Shown here: positions 16,643 to 24,991 of the stretch, piece after piece
Layout of the letters: every line of letters starts with the position of its first letter
Position numbering within the stretch: position 1 is the stretch's first letter
Assembly (NCBI GenBank): GCA_002162955.1
Contig: MABD01000037.1
Location: 348,031-412,030, forward strand
Source of the DNA: Gammaproteobacteria bacterium 45_16_T64
GTDB taxonomy: Bacteria; Pseudomonadota; Gammaproteobacteria; Pseudomonadales; Ketobacteraceae
Direction of reading: 5' to 3'
Length of the DNA stretch: 64,000 nucleotides
The notes under the pieces: generated by a model
What the model was told of the DNA's origin: nothing
Seen by the model: the letters and a program-made list of their open reading frames with translations, nothing else
The model's database searches: none
Program-made: the position numbers and the translations under genes

Positions 16643-19600
16643 TTAAATACTTCCGGATTCCATCTCATCAAAAATCGATTCAGCGTGAACGCCGCGACTA
16701 TCCTTTGGCATATCCCTCATTTTATTGATGATATATTCAGAAATATTAACGATAGATTCCGCACCAAAGAATTCCTTGGTCGAAAGCATCACGTCTAAGT
16801 CAGAGGAAATTCTATTTTTCAATTCCATTACCATAAGAGAGTCAATTCCAAACGATAACAGTGATGCATCTCGATGCATGTAATCACGTGGCAACCCTAG
16901 CGTCTGACACGCCCTCAACATGACATACTCTTCAGCAACAGCAAGCTTATCACTGGTAGTATCAAGCCTTAGCTTGTCTACGAGCACGTCTATGGCCTTC
17001 ACATTAGCCTTCGCACTCTGATCTTCAACTGTTTCAATTTCGCTCAGCGCCGACAAACCCGCTTGACGAGTAATATCGTTAGCGCTCGCTTCCCCCCCAT
17101 TTACCCTAGGTTTTCTTGCCAACCAATAACGTTGCTTATGGTATGTTTGCATTGGAACATCCACGCTATTCCCCACGTTAGCGTATACTTTTTCCCAATC
17201 CAAATTAAATCCGGACGAGTATAATTCTGCTAACCCATCAGAAAAACACTGCTGTGCAGTCACATTTCTCTTCAGGGTTCCAATAACACAACCATCAACT
17301 GATACATTCTGCTCGCTCATTCCATGGCGAATGCTATAGCAGGCAATAGGATGGGGACTTATTTCGATAAAATGGGTATACCCTTCTCTTAACATCTGCT
17401 GTAACTGAGGGTAGAAAAGCACCTCATTGCGAATATTGTCAGCCCAATAATCGCTATTCATTTCAAGGCCCGACAGTTCCTTTCCTGTAACCGTGGAGTA
17501 CATGGGAAGCGAACCAAGCTTTGGTTTTAACCCACGAAGTTCAGAGCGCAGTAGATCACTAACAACATCCATCTGAGGGCTATGGGAAGCATAATCCACA
17601 TCAACCTTTGAGCAGAATACATCACGATCTTTCAGTGACTCTAAATAGCAATCAAGTACGGTGGCATCACCAGAAATAAGCGTGTTCTCAGGGCCGTTAA
17701 TTGCTGCAACCACCAGATCCTGATTAAACATCTGTAGGTCCTGACAAATAATATGCGACGATAACTCCACAATCGCCATTGCACCGAAACCGGCATGACG
17801 TCGCACCTGCTGACTTCTACAGCAGATCACATCCATCGCCTCTTCCAGCGTAATAGCACCAATGAAACACGCAGCAGCCACCTCCCCTAAGCTATGGCCA
17901 ATAACCCCGTCAGGATTAATTCCCTTTTCTTTCCAAAGGCAAGCTAACGCATATTGAATAGAAAACAAAGCCGGCTGAACGATATCCACACAACTTGGAA
18001 AAGCATCATCCTCAGTACTCATTAAAATATTCAGCAAAGACCAACTACACCGCTGTGAAATCAGCGCATCACAACGGGTTATTATACGCGCAAACAACGG
18101 TTCATGATGAATAAGGCTGACGCCCATACCCAACCATTGCGACCCTTGCCCAGAAAACACAAAAGCCAGTTTCGGCTGCTGGGTATTTCTTGTCACTCGA
18201 TAATGATTGGTTGAGGACAACAATTCATCACTGGTAAGCTTTTTAGTCAGGTGCGCCATATTATCGACGCACAGCGCCAAGCGATGTTGATAATGATCAC
18301 GCCTGCAAGCGGCGGTATAACACATGTCGTATAACGAAAGGTCATTTTCTCGATCAATCTGCTTCGCATACTCTTGTGCCAACTCCGTAAGCGCCGCAGG
18401 GTGATGTGCCGATAAGACAAGTAGATTTTTTGCTTCACTGTTCTTCTGATATATTTCTGTTGAAGCGTTAATATTATCCACTCGCTCCAATATCACATGG
18501 CAATTGGCACTAAAACCAAACGAACTCACCCCGACATACCGGGTACTACTTGGAAGCACTGAAATAGCCTGTGGGACCTTAAGTCGTAATCCCGAAAAAT
18601 CAATATTAGGATTGGGACGAATAAAATGCAGATTCGGCGGGACAACACCGTACTGCGAAACTAGCACTGCTTTTATCAACCCTGCAATACCGGCAGCACC
18701 TTCAGCATGTCCGATATTCGATTTACATGAACCTATCATCAATGGCGGGGCATCAACGGATCGGGAAACACCCAATACGTTGCCCAACGCTTGTGCTTCT
18801 GTCGGATCACCCAGTGACGTTCCCGTTCCATGTGCCTCTACATACCCTACCTCCTCAGGTCGAATATTCGCAGAACGATAGGCTTTTTCTAACAACGCTT
18901 GTTGCGCTGGAGTACTGGTTGCCGTTAAACCATCCGTCGCACCATTACTATTTGTCGCGCTGCCTTTAATAATACCAAAGATCGGATCTCCGTCACGTTC
19001 CGCTGCATGCAGTGACTTCAGCAGAATCATTCCCGCACCTTCACTGCGCACATAACCATTACCCTCAGCATCAAAGGTCTTGCAACGACCATCCGGCGAT
19101 AACGTGCCCGCGTTATTCATATCCATGGAAAACTGAGGGTCTAGTATAAGGTTCACACCACCAGCGAATGCGGCATCAGCATCACCACTGCGAATGGCCT
19201 GACAGGCTTGGTGCACAGCAACAAGAGAGGACGAACAAGCAGTGTTGATGGTCATATTAGGACCCACCAAATCAAATGCATATGAAATTCGCCCACTGAC
19301 CAAGCCATGATGTCCGCCGGTGGCTGCATGAATGCTGGACGATAACTCAGTGGGAATCAAAGACGAATATTCACTTCGCATACAACCCACAAAGACACCA
19401 ACGTTACTGCCTTTAATGCCCGTTCTTGTCAGCCCTGCCCTCTGCAAGGTTTCATAAGTAAGTTCCAATAACAAACGCTGCTGAGGATCCATTTGCAACG
19501 CTTCCCGTGGAGAGATCCCAAAAAGAATAGGGTCAAATTTTTCAATATCGTCTAAGAACCCACCCCACTGAAGTTCATCTCCAGATTCCCAGCGTTGTTC

Positions 19601-19750
19601 AGGAACAGATTGAATCGCGTCCCTTCCCTCCATCAAAGAATCCCAATACGCCTTGGGGGATGCAATATTTTCCTGAGTATTGCCACTCGGAAAACGACAA
19701 GCCATACCCACGATCGCAATTGACCCTAGTGTTTGTGTAGCCTCACTCAT
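16643..19750 (-). CDS. Type I polyketide synthase module: KS-AT-ACP
   Basis: 1035 residues. Ketosynthase (about 8-425) with intact Cys172 (TACSSS), His307 (HGTGT) and His348 (NIGHAEGAAG). Acyltransferase (about 528-830) with GHSLGE (Ser620) and YASH at 720-723; YASH is usually a methylmalonyl mark, GHSLGE is not, so the extender is uncertain. Acyl carrier (about 925-1000) with Ser971 in FGIDSL. No KR, DH or ER, so the keto group is left in place. The acidic C-terminus may pair with the TubC domain of the next protein. With no loading domain, it probably extends an acyl chain delivered by another protein. Confidence 0.93.
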   Translation of the reverse strand: MSEATQTLGSIAIVGMACRFPSGNTQENIASPKAYWDSLMEGRDAIQSVPEQRWESGDELQWGGFLDDIEKFDPILFGISPREALQMDPQQRLLLELTYETLQRAGLTRTGIKGSNVGVFVGCMRSEYSSLIPTELSSSIHAATGGHHGLVSGRISYAFDLVGPNMTINTACSSSLVAVHQACQAIRSGDADAAFAGGVNLILDPQFSMDMNNAGTLSPDGRCKTFDAEGNGYVRSEGAGMILLKSLHAAERDGDPIFGIIKGSATNSNGATDGLTATSTPAQQALLEKAYRSANIRPEEVGYVEAHGTGTSLGDPTEAQALGNVLGVSRSVDAPPLMIGSCKSNIGHAEGAAGIAGLIKAVLVSQYGVVPPNLHFIRPNPNIDFSGLRLKVPQAISVLPSSTRYVGVSSFGFSANCHVILERVDNINASTEIYQKNSEAKNLLVLSAHHPAALTELAQEYAKQIDRENDLSLYDMCYTAACRRDHYQHRLALCVDNMAHLTKKLTSDELLSSTNHYRVTRNTQQPKLAFVFSGQGSQWLGMGVSLIHHEPLFARIITRCDALISQRCSWSLLNILMSTEDDAFPSCVDIVQPALFSIQYALACLWKEKGINPDGVIGHSLGEVAAACFIGAITLEEAMDVICCRSQQVRRHAGFGAMAIVELSSHIICQDLQMFNQDLVVAAINGPENTLISGDATVLDCYLESLKDRDVFCSKVDVDYASHSPQMDVVSDLLRSELRGLKPKLGSLPMYSTVTGKELSGLEMNSDYWADNIRNEVLFYPQLQQMLREGYTHFIEISPHPIACYSIRHGMSEQNVSVDGCVIGTLKRNVTAQQCFSDGLAELYSSGFNLDWEKVYANVGNSVDVPMQTYHKQRYWLARKPRVNGGEASANDITRQAGLSALSEIETVEDQSAKANVKAIDVLVDKLRLDTTSDKLAVAEEYVMLRACQTLGLPRDYMHRDASLLSFGIDSLMVMELKNRISSDLDVMLSTKEFFGAESIVNISEYIINKMRDMPKDSRGVHAESIFDEMESGSI

Positions 19751-19982
19751 TAGAAAGAACCCTAATTATTTTTTTAATAGATGATCACTTATCAAACGAA
19801 GAGATGTATTCTTGTACAAAAGGAATACCAAAACCGTTAACAACAACCCGATAAGCAAATTGCATTTTTGTAGTTTTATTTTTAGGCGTATGACCAACAA
19901 TACGGATCATTAAATTGGGGACACTATACCTGCTCAATTATGAACATTAATAGTCGACCACAGTAAAATACGTAACTATTTT

Positions 19983-20174
19983 TTATTGTGGTTTATTTTT
20001 ATTCGAATCTTCAAAAACAAACTCATGAAGCAGCTTACGAAATATTCTATTTGCGTTTACATCATCCCGATGAACACGTTCGTTCCAATACCGAATAATT
20101 TCCCTGTTCACCTGATCTTCAATGCAATCACTGTTTAACAACCTATCCAGTGCGTCTTCAAGATCTTTGTCCAC
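19983..20174 (-). CDS. Small charged protein, unknown
   Basis: 63 residues starting at a GTG (20172-20174) with AGG about eight bases upstream. Helical and charged (DKDLEDALDRLLN ... NREIIRYWNERVHRDDVNANRIFRKLLHEFVFED), no signal. It lies upstream of the polyketide synthase gene, with 232 bases between them, and could be part of its transcript or a regulator. I recognise no family. Confidence 0.45.
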   Translation of the reverse strand: MDKDLEDALDRLLNSDCIEDQVNREIIRYWNERVHRDDVNANRIFRKLLHEFVFEDSNKNKPQ

Positions 20175-20398
20175 AAATATACCTACAGGTTATTATTTTT
20201 TGAATTCACAGGGTAACAAGGGTGGGTATACTATCAGGACTCGATCGCTAGCGCTCGATAATGATTACGACAATTTCATTGTGCTGTTTACAATAACCTC
20301 CACGTGTATTTCATAGAAGAAAAACTACACAACAATGGCTCGCTAGATGCAACAGGGGGGAAGCTATCCTTGCTTAACACTAATACAATAACCGAAGG

Positions 20399-20713
20399 CT
20401 ATTCGACCGGCTCAATGATCCGACGACGCTTCTTAATGGTGACTTTGGTTTTACTCTTAACGGGCTCTGCTGCTTCACGTGCAAACTGAGGTTCATATTG
20501 AACCGTCGGCCTTGCCTGATTCGGATTAGCATTACGCTCCGACACTATACTCTGGTTACCAATCTTCTCGTAAATCTCCGATCGATGAACGGAAACCTCT
20601 GGTGGAGCATCAATGCCGATACGCACTTGATTGCCCTTCACCCCTATTACGGTAAGTTGTACGTCATCACCAATTCGAATGGTGTCACCGATGCTTCGGG
20701 TTAATATCAACAT
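20399..20713 (-). CDS. csrA: CsrA/RsmA-type RNA-binding regulator with long basic C-terminal tail
   Basis: Residues 1-52 match CsrA closely and keep the RNA-contact residues Leu4, Arg6 and Arg44 ([18 protein letters not shown] ... [10 protein letters not shown]). Normal CsrA is about 61-65 residues; this one has 104, with roughly 50 extra residues ending in a Lys/Arg cluster ([12 protein letters not shown]). CsrA dimers bind GGA motifs in 5' leaders and control translation of secondary metabolism and secretion genes. Its place upstream of the PKS-NRPS genes on the same strand suggests a local regulator; a second, standard csrA probably exists elsewhere. Confidence 0.9.
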   Translation of the reverse strand: MLILTRSIGDTIRIGDDVQLTVIGVKGNQVRIGIDAPPEVSVHRSEIYEKIGNQSIVSERNANPNQARPTVQYEPQFAREAAEPVKSKTKVTIKKRRRIIEPVE

Positions 20714-21090
20714 GTTCTAGAACTCTCTTTCGCCACATATTCGCATAAGGCTCCTGTTCATAAGGCCTCCCCAGCAATTACGTGTCTGATCTTCATTTAA
20801 ATGGAGCCGTATACTACCAGGACTTTGTGTTCAACGCTGCCTAATAAGGACGACTATTGCGAATACTTGGTTTATTCCTCACGACGTATACCAGTGGCGC
20901 ATGACAAGTTGATGAATCCCTCTCCTAATTGGCATCAATTTTTCCCTAATCCTATGTATAACCCGCAAATCGTAAAAAATACCATTTAATCAAAACCCGT
21001 TGACCACACGCCCATCCTCCTGCAATCATATTCGCTACTGAACACTATTCATTACTGATAATGAAATCATACATCACAAAGGAAATTGAT
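20714..21090. other. 377-base spacer between csrA-like gene and cysteine-protein gene
   Basis: Divergent intergenic region that must hold promoters for both neighbours. I see no open frame with a ribosome site, no repeat and no RNA gene in it. It ends with AAGGAAATTGAT immediately before the ATG at 21091. Confidence 0.4.
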
Positions 21091-21714
21091 ATGACGTACA
21101 TCGATGTCACCGAAAAGTTTTGCGAGAACCCAGAAAAGTTCATGGAACAGAACGTCGTTTTACAGTGGATACAAGACCCCGAAGCCAGCTTGGTAAACGT
21201 GGGCGTAAAAGCACATGTGGGTGCGAAAGTTGAGAATAAACCTGGTGCCATGGTCTGCCACATCTATAACAAGAGCAGCGCACCATCACTTCCCAGTTAC
21301 TGGTGCCCCTACCAACAAAATGGTTTTAAAAGCACGATGCTCGGGAACGAGGCATTATTTGCGTTCACCTCTCCGGTCAACGGCTGTTCCGTAGGACTAG
21401 GCAGCGGCAAAGGTGGCGTGCAGATGATGGCACACGTAAATACCGCGCAAGTTGCTTTGGATTGGCGAGACACAGACACCTTTAGCATCCCACACGACGG
21501 TCCCGACCGGCAAACTACCGGTCAGGACGCCAAGCTCAAAAAAGCACTGGGGAAAGACAGCACGTTAGTGAGCCGCAGATCCTACGGTATGGATAAAATA
21601 CTCACCGTCTTTGCGGTGCACGGTTTAGGGCTCGCGTGGCAGTTAAAAGCCCAAGCCTATAAAGAGGTGGGCAAGAATCGTTATCACCATTATGGGGTTA
21701 CGGATTACGTGTAA
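21091..21714 (+). CDS. Putative CNF/CheD-like cysteine hydrolase
   Basis: 207 residues; the ATG at 21091 has AAGGAAA upstream, better than the in-frame ATG at 21061. No signal peptide. The segment FTSPVNGCSVGLG followed by MMAHVN places Cys99 and His115 sixteen residues apart, preceded by a strand and a small-residue turn, which is the arrangement in the CNF1 catalytic domain and CheD, both Gln deamidases. The remaining fold (beta-rich, GVKAHVGAKVENKPG and YWCPYQQ) is unrecognised. The call is a pattern guess; it could be a metabolic protein. It stands alone, transcribed towards yfbR. Confidence 0.4.
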   Translation: MTYIDVTEKFCENPEKFMEQNVVLQWIQDPEASLVNVGVKAHVGAKVENKPGAMVCHIYNKSSAPSLPSYWCPYQQNGFKSTMLGNEALFAFTSPVNGCSVGLGSGKGGVQMMAHVNTAQVALDWRDTDTFSIPHDGPDRQTTGQDAKLKKALGKDSTLVSRRSYGMDKILTVFAVHGLGLAWQLKAQAYKEVGKNRYHHYGVTDYV

Positions 21715-21733
21715 ACGTAAAAATTGCCCAACC

Positions 21734-22351
21734 TTATTTATCTGTCTGCTTATCATGCTCTCTTAGCAGTTCATCAAGAGTCAGCAAATAACTATCCGTA
21801 AAGGTCTGCATATAATAACCCACCGCCGGCATATCCAATGCTCGAATGGATTGTTCAATGGAGGTCTTTGCATCATCAAACTCTTTGTTGCCGGCATTAC
21901 ATTCAACTTGGCATTTAAGATAGGCACTGATTAAATCTGCGGCTTTAATTAACTGATTCACCTCTGGATCGATATGATCATGTAATAAATAAGGCCGTAG
22001 ACTTGATTGCAGCGCAGGCGGTAGTAGACCCAGCAGTTCATGCTCTGCTTCTTTTTCTATCTCCTTGTAGGCATCCGTGATTTTTTTGGAATGGTATTTA
22101 ATCGGCGTTGGCAAGTCGCCCGTAATAATCTCACTGGTATCGTGGTAAAGCGCCGTGGTAGCAACATCTGCAGGGTTAGTAGTGCCGTTAAACATCTCCT
22201 TATCGATTACCGCTAACATATGTGCAATCGTGGACACCTGCCACGAATGCTCCATCACATTCTCTTCAACCACATTTCGCATTAACCCCCAACGCTTAAT
22301 CCAACGTAGACGTTCTAAGTAGGCGAAAAATCGGCTTTTGGCTTTTGTCAT
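21734..22351 (-). CDS. yfbR: 5'-deoxynucleotidase YfbR (HD domain)
   Basis: 205 residues, about the length of E. coli YfbR (199), with matching segments throughout: ENVMEHSWQVSTIAHML, ALYHDTSEIITGDLPTPIKY (HD motif and metal site), LIKAADLISAYLKC and FTDSYLLTLDE. The enzyme removes phosphate from deoxynucleoside 5'-monophosphates, with Co2+ or a similar metal, in nucleotide salvage. It is a single gene. The upstream region (22352-22577) holds only a short gene-like fragment. Confidence 0.95.
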   Translation of the reverse strand: MTKAKSRFFAYLERLRWIKRWGLMRNVVEENVMEHSWQVSTIAHMLAVIDKEMFNGTTNPADVATTALYHDTSEIITGDLPTPIKYHSKKITDAYKEIEKEAEHELLGLLPPALQSSLRPYLLHDHIDPEVNQLIKAADLISAYLKCQVECNAGNKEFDDAKTSIEQSIRALDMPAVGYYMQTFTDSYLLTLDELLREHDKQTDK

Positions 22352-22480
22352 AAGGGTCGAACCTCCGAATACACATCATATAAGACACAGACTAGTGAGT
22401 CGTAATCATCAGGTCAACTTTCTATCGTAAGGTTTACACCTTAGCTGTCCACATCGGTAGTCCGTGTTAGCTAAACAGAT

Positions 22481-22576
22481 GTGGAGGGGCGAAGATTCTA
22501 CAAAGACATTAGCGACCTGCCAGAAGATGCGAACCTAGAGATCATCTACCAGCAAGCCAGCGTATTTCCGGTATAG
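22481..22576 (+). pseudogene. Possible 31-codon gene fragment
   Basis: A GTG-started frame reads VEGRRFYKDISDLPED followed by ANLEIIYQQASVFPV and stop. The wording 'G-R-x-Y-x-x-I-S-D-L-P-E' resembles part of a CoA-binding-domain protein, but the rest is absent on both sides. It abuts the end of the convergent papain-like gene. Could be a remnant or chance. Confidence 0.2.
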
Positions 22577-22577
22577 G

Positions 22578-23165
22578 CTACAAACTACTCGCCTGACTGG
22601 TATGACATAAAGACAACAACACCGCACAATAATCATTGTCGAGCTCTGCCTCCTCACCGCAGGCGAACATTGGTACATTACTGATGACTTCGTTATCACC
22701 CAGTGAGTTGTTATGCTTTGTTTTTACTTTTTGCTTAACATTACCATCTGCTATTTTCATTTGATAATCATAGTACCGAAGTCCAGCGGCTTCTTTTCTG
22801 ACCATGATCCAATGCACAGAGTCGACAAAGGGTAACTCTTGAACCGTCTCTCCGTGTACCAGCAGACACTCCGTGCCCAAAGACATTGTTGCTAACGTAA
22901 CAAGCAGGTTTCTCGCAGATAACGGCTTAACCGCTGTCCCGTATTGAGAGACGATATAGCTCTTGCTCTTCATGTACTTAGTAATAGCCTGAATTTGAAG
23001 CGCTAAGTCATTACCGTTATTCTTCTTCTGATAGAAAGCATCGCCAGAGTCTTGCCGTACTTCATCAGAGGTTTTATTGATAATAGAACCCACAGAACAG
23101 TATGAACAATTCGTTAAGGCAGTTTCATAATCAGTGGCGGTATTTCTCGTGCGAAATGATGGCAT
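22578..23165 (-). CDS. Putative papain-like fold cysteine protein
   Basis: 195 residues from the ATG at 23163-23165, preceded by AAAGGAAG; a longer frame upstream lacks a ribosome site. A helix beginning LTNCSYCSVGSIINKTSDEV (Cys20/Cys23), a strand VHWIMVRKE (His118) and YYDYQ (Asp133/Gln135) follow the Cys-His-Asp order of papain-like folds and resemble the 'NCxxC' helix of papain-fold toxin domains. No signal peptide and no secretion marker, so it may act inside the cell or be an effector. No immunity-like partner sits beside it. Confidence 0.5.
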   Translation of the reverse strand: MPSFRTRNTATDYETALTNCSYCSVGSIINKTSDEVRQDSGDAFYQKKNNGNDLALQIQAITKYMKSKSYIVSQYGTAVKPLSARNLLVTLATMSLGTECLLVHGETVQELPFVDSVHWIMVRKEAAGLRYYDYQMKIADGNVKQKVKTKHNNSLGDNEVISNVPMFACGEEAELDNDYCAVLLSLCHTSQASSL

Positions 23166-23259
23166 AACGTGACTTCCTTTTAGCGATGAGAGACTAGGTA
23201 TAACGTTAGCACTCAGGCGCAAAAACAGATGTAAAATTTATTGACGTTATTTTTGTGAC

Positions 23260-24240
23260 TTATTTACATAACGGGCGTAATAGGCAATTCGCTAGCGCGT
23301 CACCGATCTGATTAAGATCACCGCGTACACCAATAACTTCCACGATACTCTCGTTCAACCCCGAAGCCTCCGATACCAATACTGCATCAGCATCACTCTG
23401 GTTAAGCATTACATCACCTCTATCGGTTTTCACCACCGCTTTACAACGGTCCGATGTGAATGAAGCCACCCACTGAATCAAGCGCTCATAGCAAAAGACC
23501 TTATCCGCCGAAAAAGTACAACTGTGGGTATTTGGGTTGTCGGTATCCTGGTGACTGTGACTCCTATTGTGAGTGTGGCTATGGTTGTCGCTATTGTTAT
23601 CGCTGAGCTGATCTTGTGATTGCTCTACCGAAGAGCCATCCCCTTCTTCCAGCCACTCTAATCCAATCTTCCCCTGTTCAGTCACTCCAATATGGCGTTT
23701 CGAGTATGGCTGAGTAAAGTCCCAAAATCGGTTGATATCATCATCTACACAGAGATCCGCCTTATTTGCCAGCAAGATATCCGCAACCTCAATTTGTCCC
23801 ATGAAATTCTCATGACTGAGATAGCGCTCATCCTGTAGCTTTCTTGGATCAAGCAAGGTGATCGTATTTTGCAAAGCAAGGAACTGCTGGTTCGTACGAC
23901 TTTGTACAGAGCGAATAATCTCGCGCGGGTGGCCTAAACCCGTAGGTTCAATGATTAACCGGTCAGGCCGCGCAGAACGTACCAACTCCGCTAACCCCAC
24001 TTGAAACGGAACACCTGCCGCACAACATAAACAGCCACCCGGCACTTCTTTTACCGTAACGCCTGTTACTCCAACACCGGCTTGCGCGATAATTTTACCA
24101 TCAATACCAATTTCACCAAATTCATTCACCAACACCGCCCAACGTTCCTGCGCAGGTTTACGAACCAAGAGATCCAATATAGCGGTAGTTTTACCGGCAC
24201 CTAGAAAACCAAAAATGATATTCGTGGGGATCTTATTCAC
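23260..24240 (-). CDS. CobW/G3E-family metallochaperone GTPase
   Basis: 326 residues. Walker A GFLGAGKTT, then LVNEFGEIGID, the metal-binding GGCLCC motif (about 68-73), EPTGLGHP (Walker B region) and NKAD base-recognition motif: the COG0523 group that loads Zn, Co or other metals onto target proteins. Between residues 215 and 240 is a His-rich loop (HSHTHNRSHSHQ) that can hold metal. The C-terminal CobW_C domain is present and ends in CLLRPLCK. Its ATG overlaps the stop of the mini-rhodanese gene by four bases (24237-24240), so they are translationally coupled. Confidence 0.9.
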   Translation of the reverse strand: MNKIPTNIIFGFLGAGKTTAILDLLVRKPAQERWAVLVNEFGEIGIDGKIIAQAGVGVTGVTVKEVPGGCLCCAAGVPFQVGLAELVRSARPDRLIIEPTGLGHPREIIRSVQSRTNQQFLALQNTITLLDPRKLQDERYLSHENFMGQIEVADILLANKADLCVDDDINRFWDFTQPYSKRHIGVTEQGKIGLEWLEEGDGSSVEQSQDQLSDNNSDNHSHTHNRSHSHQDTDNPNTHSCTFSADKVFCYERLIQWVASFTSDRCKAVVKTDRGDVMLNQSDADAVLVSEASGLNESIVEVIGVRGDLNQIGDALANCLLRPLCK

Positions 24241-24428
24241 AATAGGGGCTTCTCTAGACCCCGTTGCTTTCTCGCATCCGCGATTCCGCCGGCGTTCTCC
24301 ACCGACGTATAACCCGCTGCCTCTAACGCTCTTTTTGCTTTACCTGCTCGACCACCACTGCGGCAGTACAAATGAATATCCGCATCTCTACTTGGGTGCA
24401 ACACGGCTATCAATCTTCTTAGCATCAT
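24237..24428 (-). CDS. Truncated rhodanese-like domain protein
   Basis: 63 residues covering only the C-terminal half of a rhodanese: HLYCRSGGRAGKAKRALEAAGYTSVENAGGI contains the active-site Cys loop and the last helix and strand. The usual N-terminal WIDVRxPxEFxxGHI half is missing, and I could not read it in other frames upstream. Full single-domain rhodaneses are about 85-110 residues. It is coupled to the CobW gene, so it may be kept for a sulphur or metal-thiol role, or be decaying. Confidence 0.6.
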   Translation of the reverse strand: MMLRRLIAVLHPSRDADIHLYCRSGGRAGKAKRALEAAGYTSVENAGGIADARKQRGLEKPLL

Positions 24429-24577
24429 ATGGCTCTTTTTAGATCACTTATAGTAATGACCAGCTTATCGTTCCTCCAAAAATAAACAAGCCCGCATACA
24501 CCCGATTTTAGACCGATTATTTCATTGCCATCACCCTACACTCTACCCATCACAACACGCTAACCAAAGGAATAACA

Positions 24578-24991
24578 ATGGGCAGAAAAATAATTGTGCG
24601 AAAATCAACGCCTAACGCAAAGGAAGATAGCAACAGTAACACCCCATCCACCTACCTGACCCTTGAATCCGTTGACGCTGAATTCTCTCAAAGTGAAATC
24701 GATACCTTGAACGATTTTTTTCATGATCTCACGTTGACCCCTTCTACTAATGAGCCTTTGGAAGAAAATATTCAGCAAGAAATTGAAAGGGCAACTCAAT
24801 ACGACATAGTAACCGTTGAAGGCCTAAAGGATTGGTTAACCATGGTCTCGGTATTTGGCTGGAACTTCATCAAACTAAAAGATTTCGAACCATTAGCCCT
24901 CCACCTTCTTGAGCCCAGTAGCATCACAAACGACATTAAACTCGGCATGTTTATCAGCCGTATGGTCAATTCTATGAAGGAGAGTAGATAA
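24578..24991 (+). CDS. Unknown protein, partner of the M48-like membrane protein
   Basis: 137 residues, AAAGGAATAACA before the ATG. A disordered, Ser/Thr/Asn-rich N-terminus (about 1-35) leads into an acidic helical domain (SQSEIDTLNDFFHDL ... VTVEGLKDWLTMVSVFGWNFIKLKDFEPLALHLL). No signal or membrane segment. Its TAA shares a base with the ATG of the next gene (24991), so both proteins are probably made together and may form a complex. Family not recognised. Confidence 0.7.
   Translation: MGRKIIVRKSTPNAKEDSNSNTPSTYLTLESVDAEFSQSEIDTLNDFFHDLTLTPSTNEPLEENIQQEIERATQYDIVTVEGLKDWLTMVSVFGWNFIKLKDFEPLALHLLEPSSITNDIKLGMFISRMVNSMKESR

Noticed and set aside
20122-20489. Two short plus-strand frames near the csrA-like gene
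   Set aside because: Overlap the minus-strand genes, lack ribosome sites and have no conserved features.
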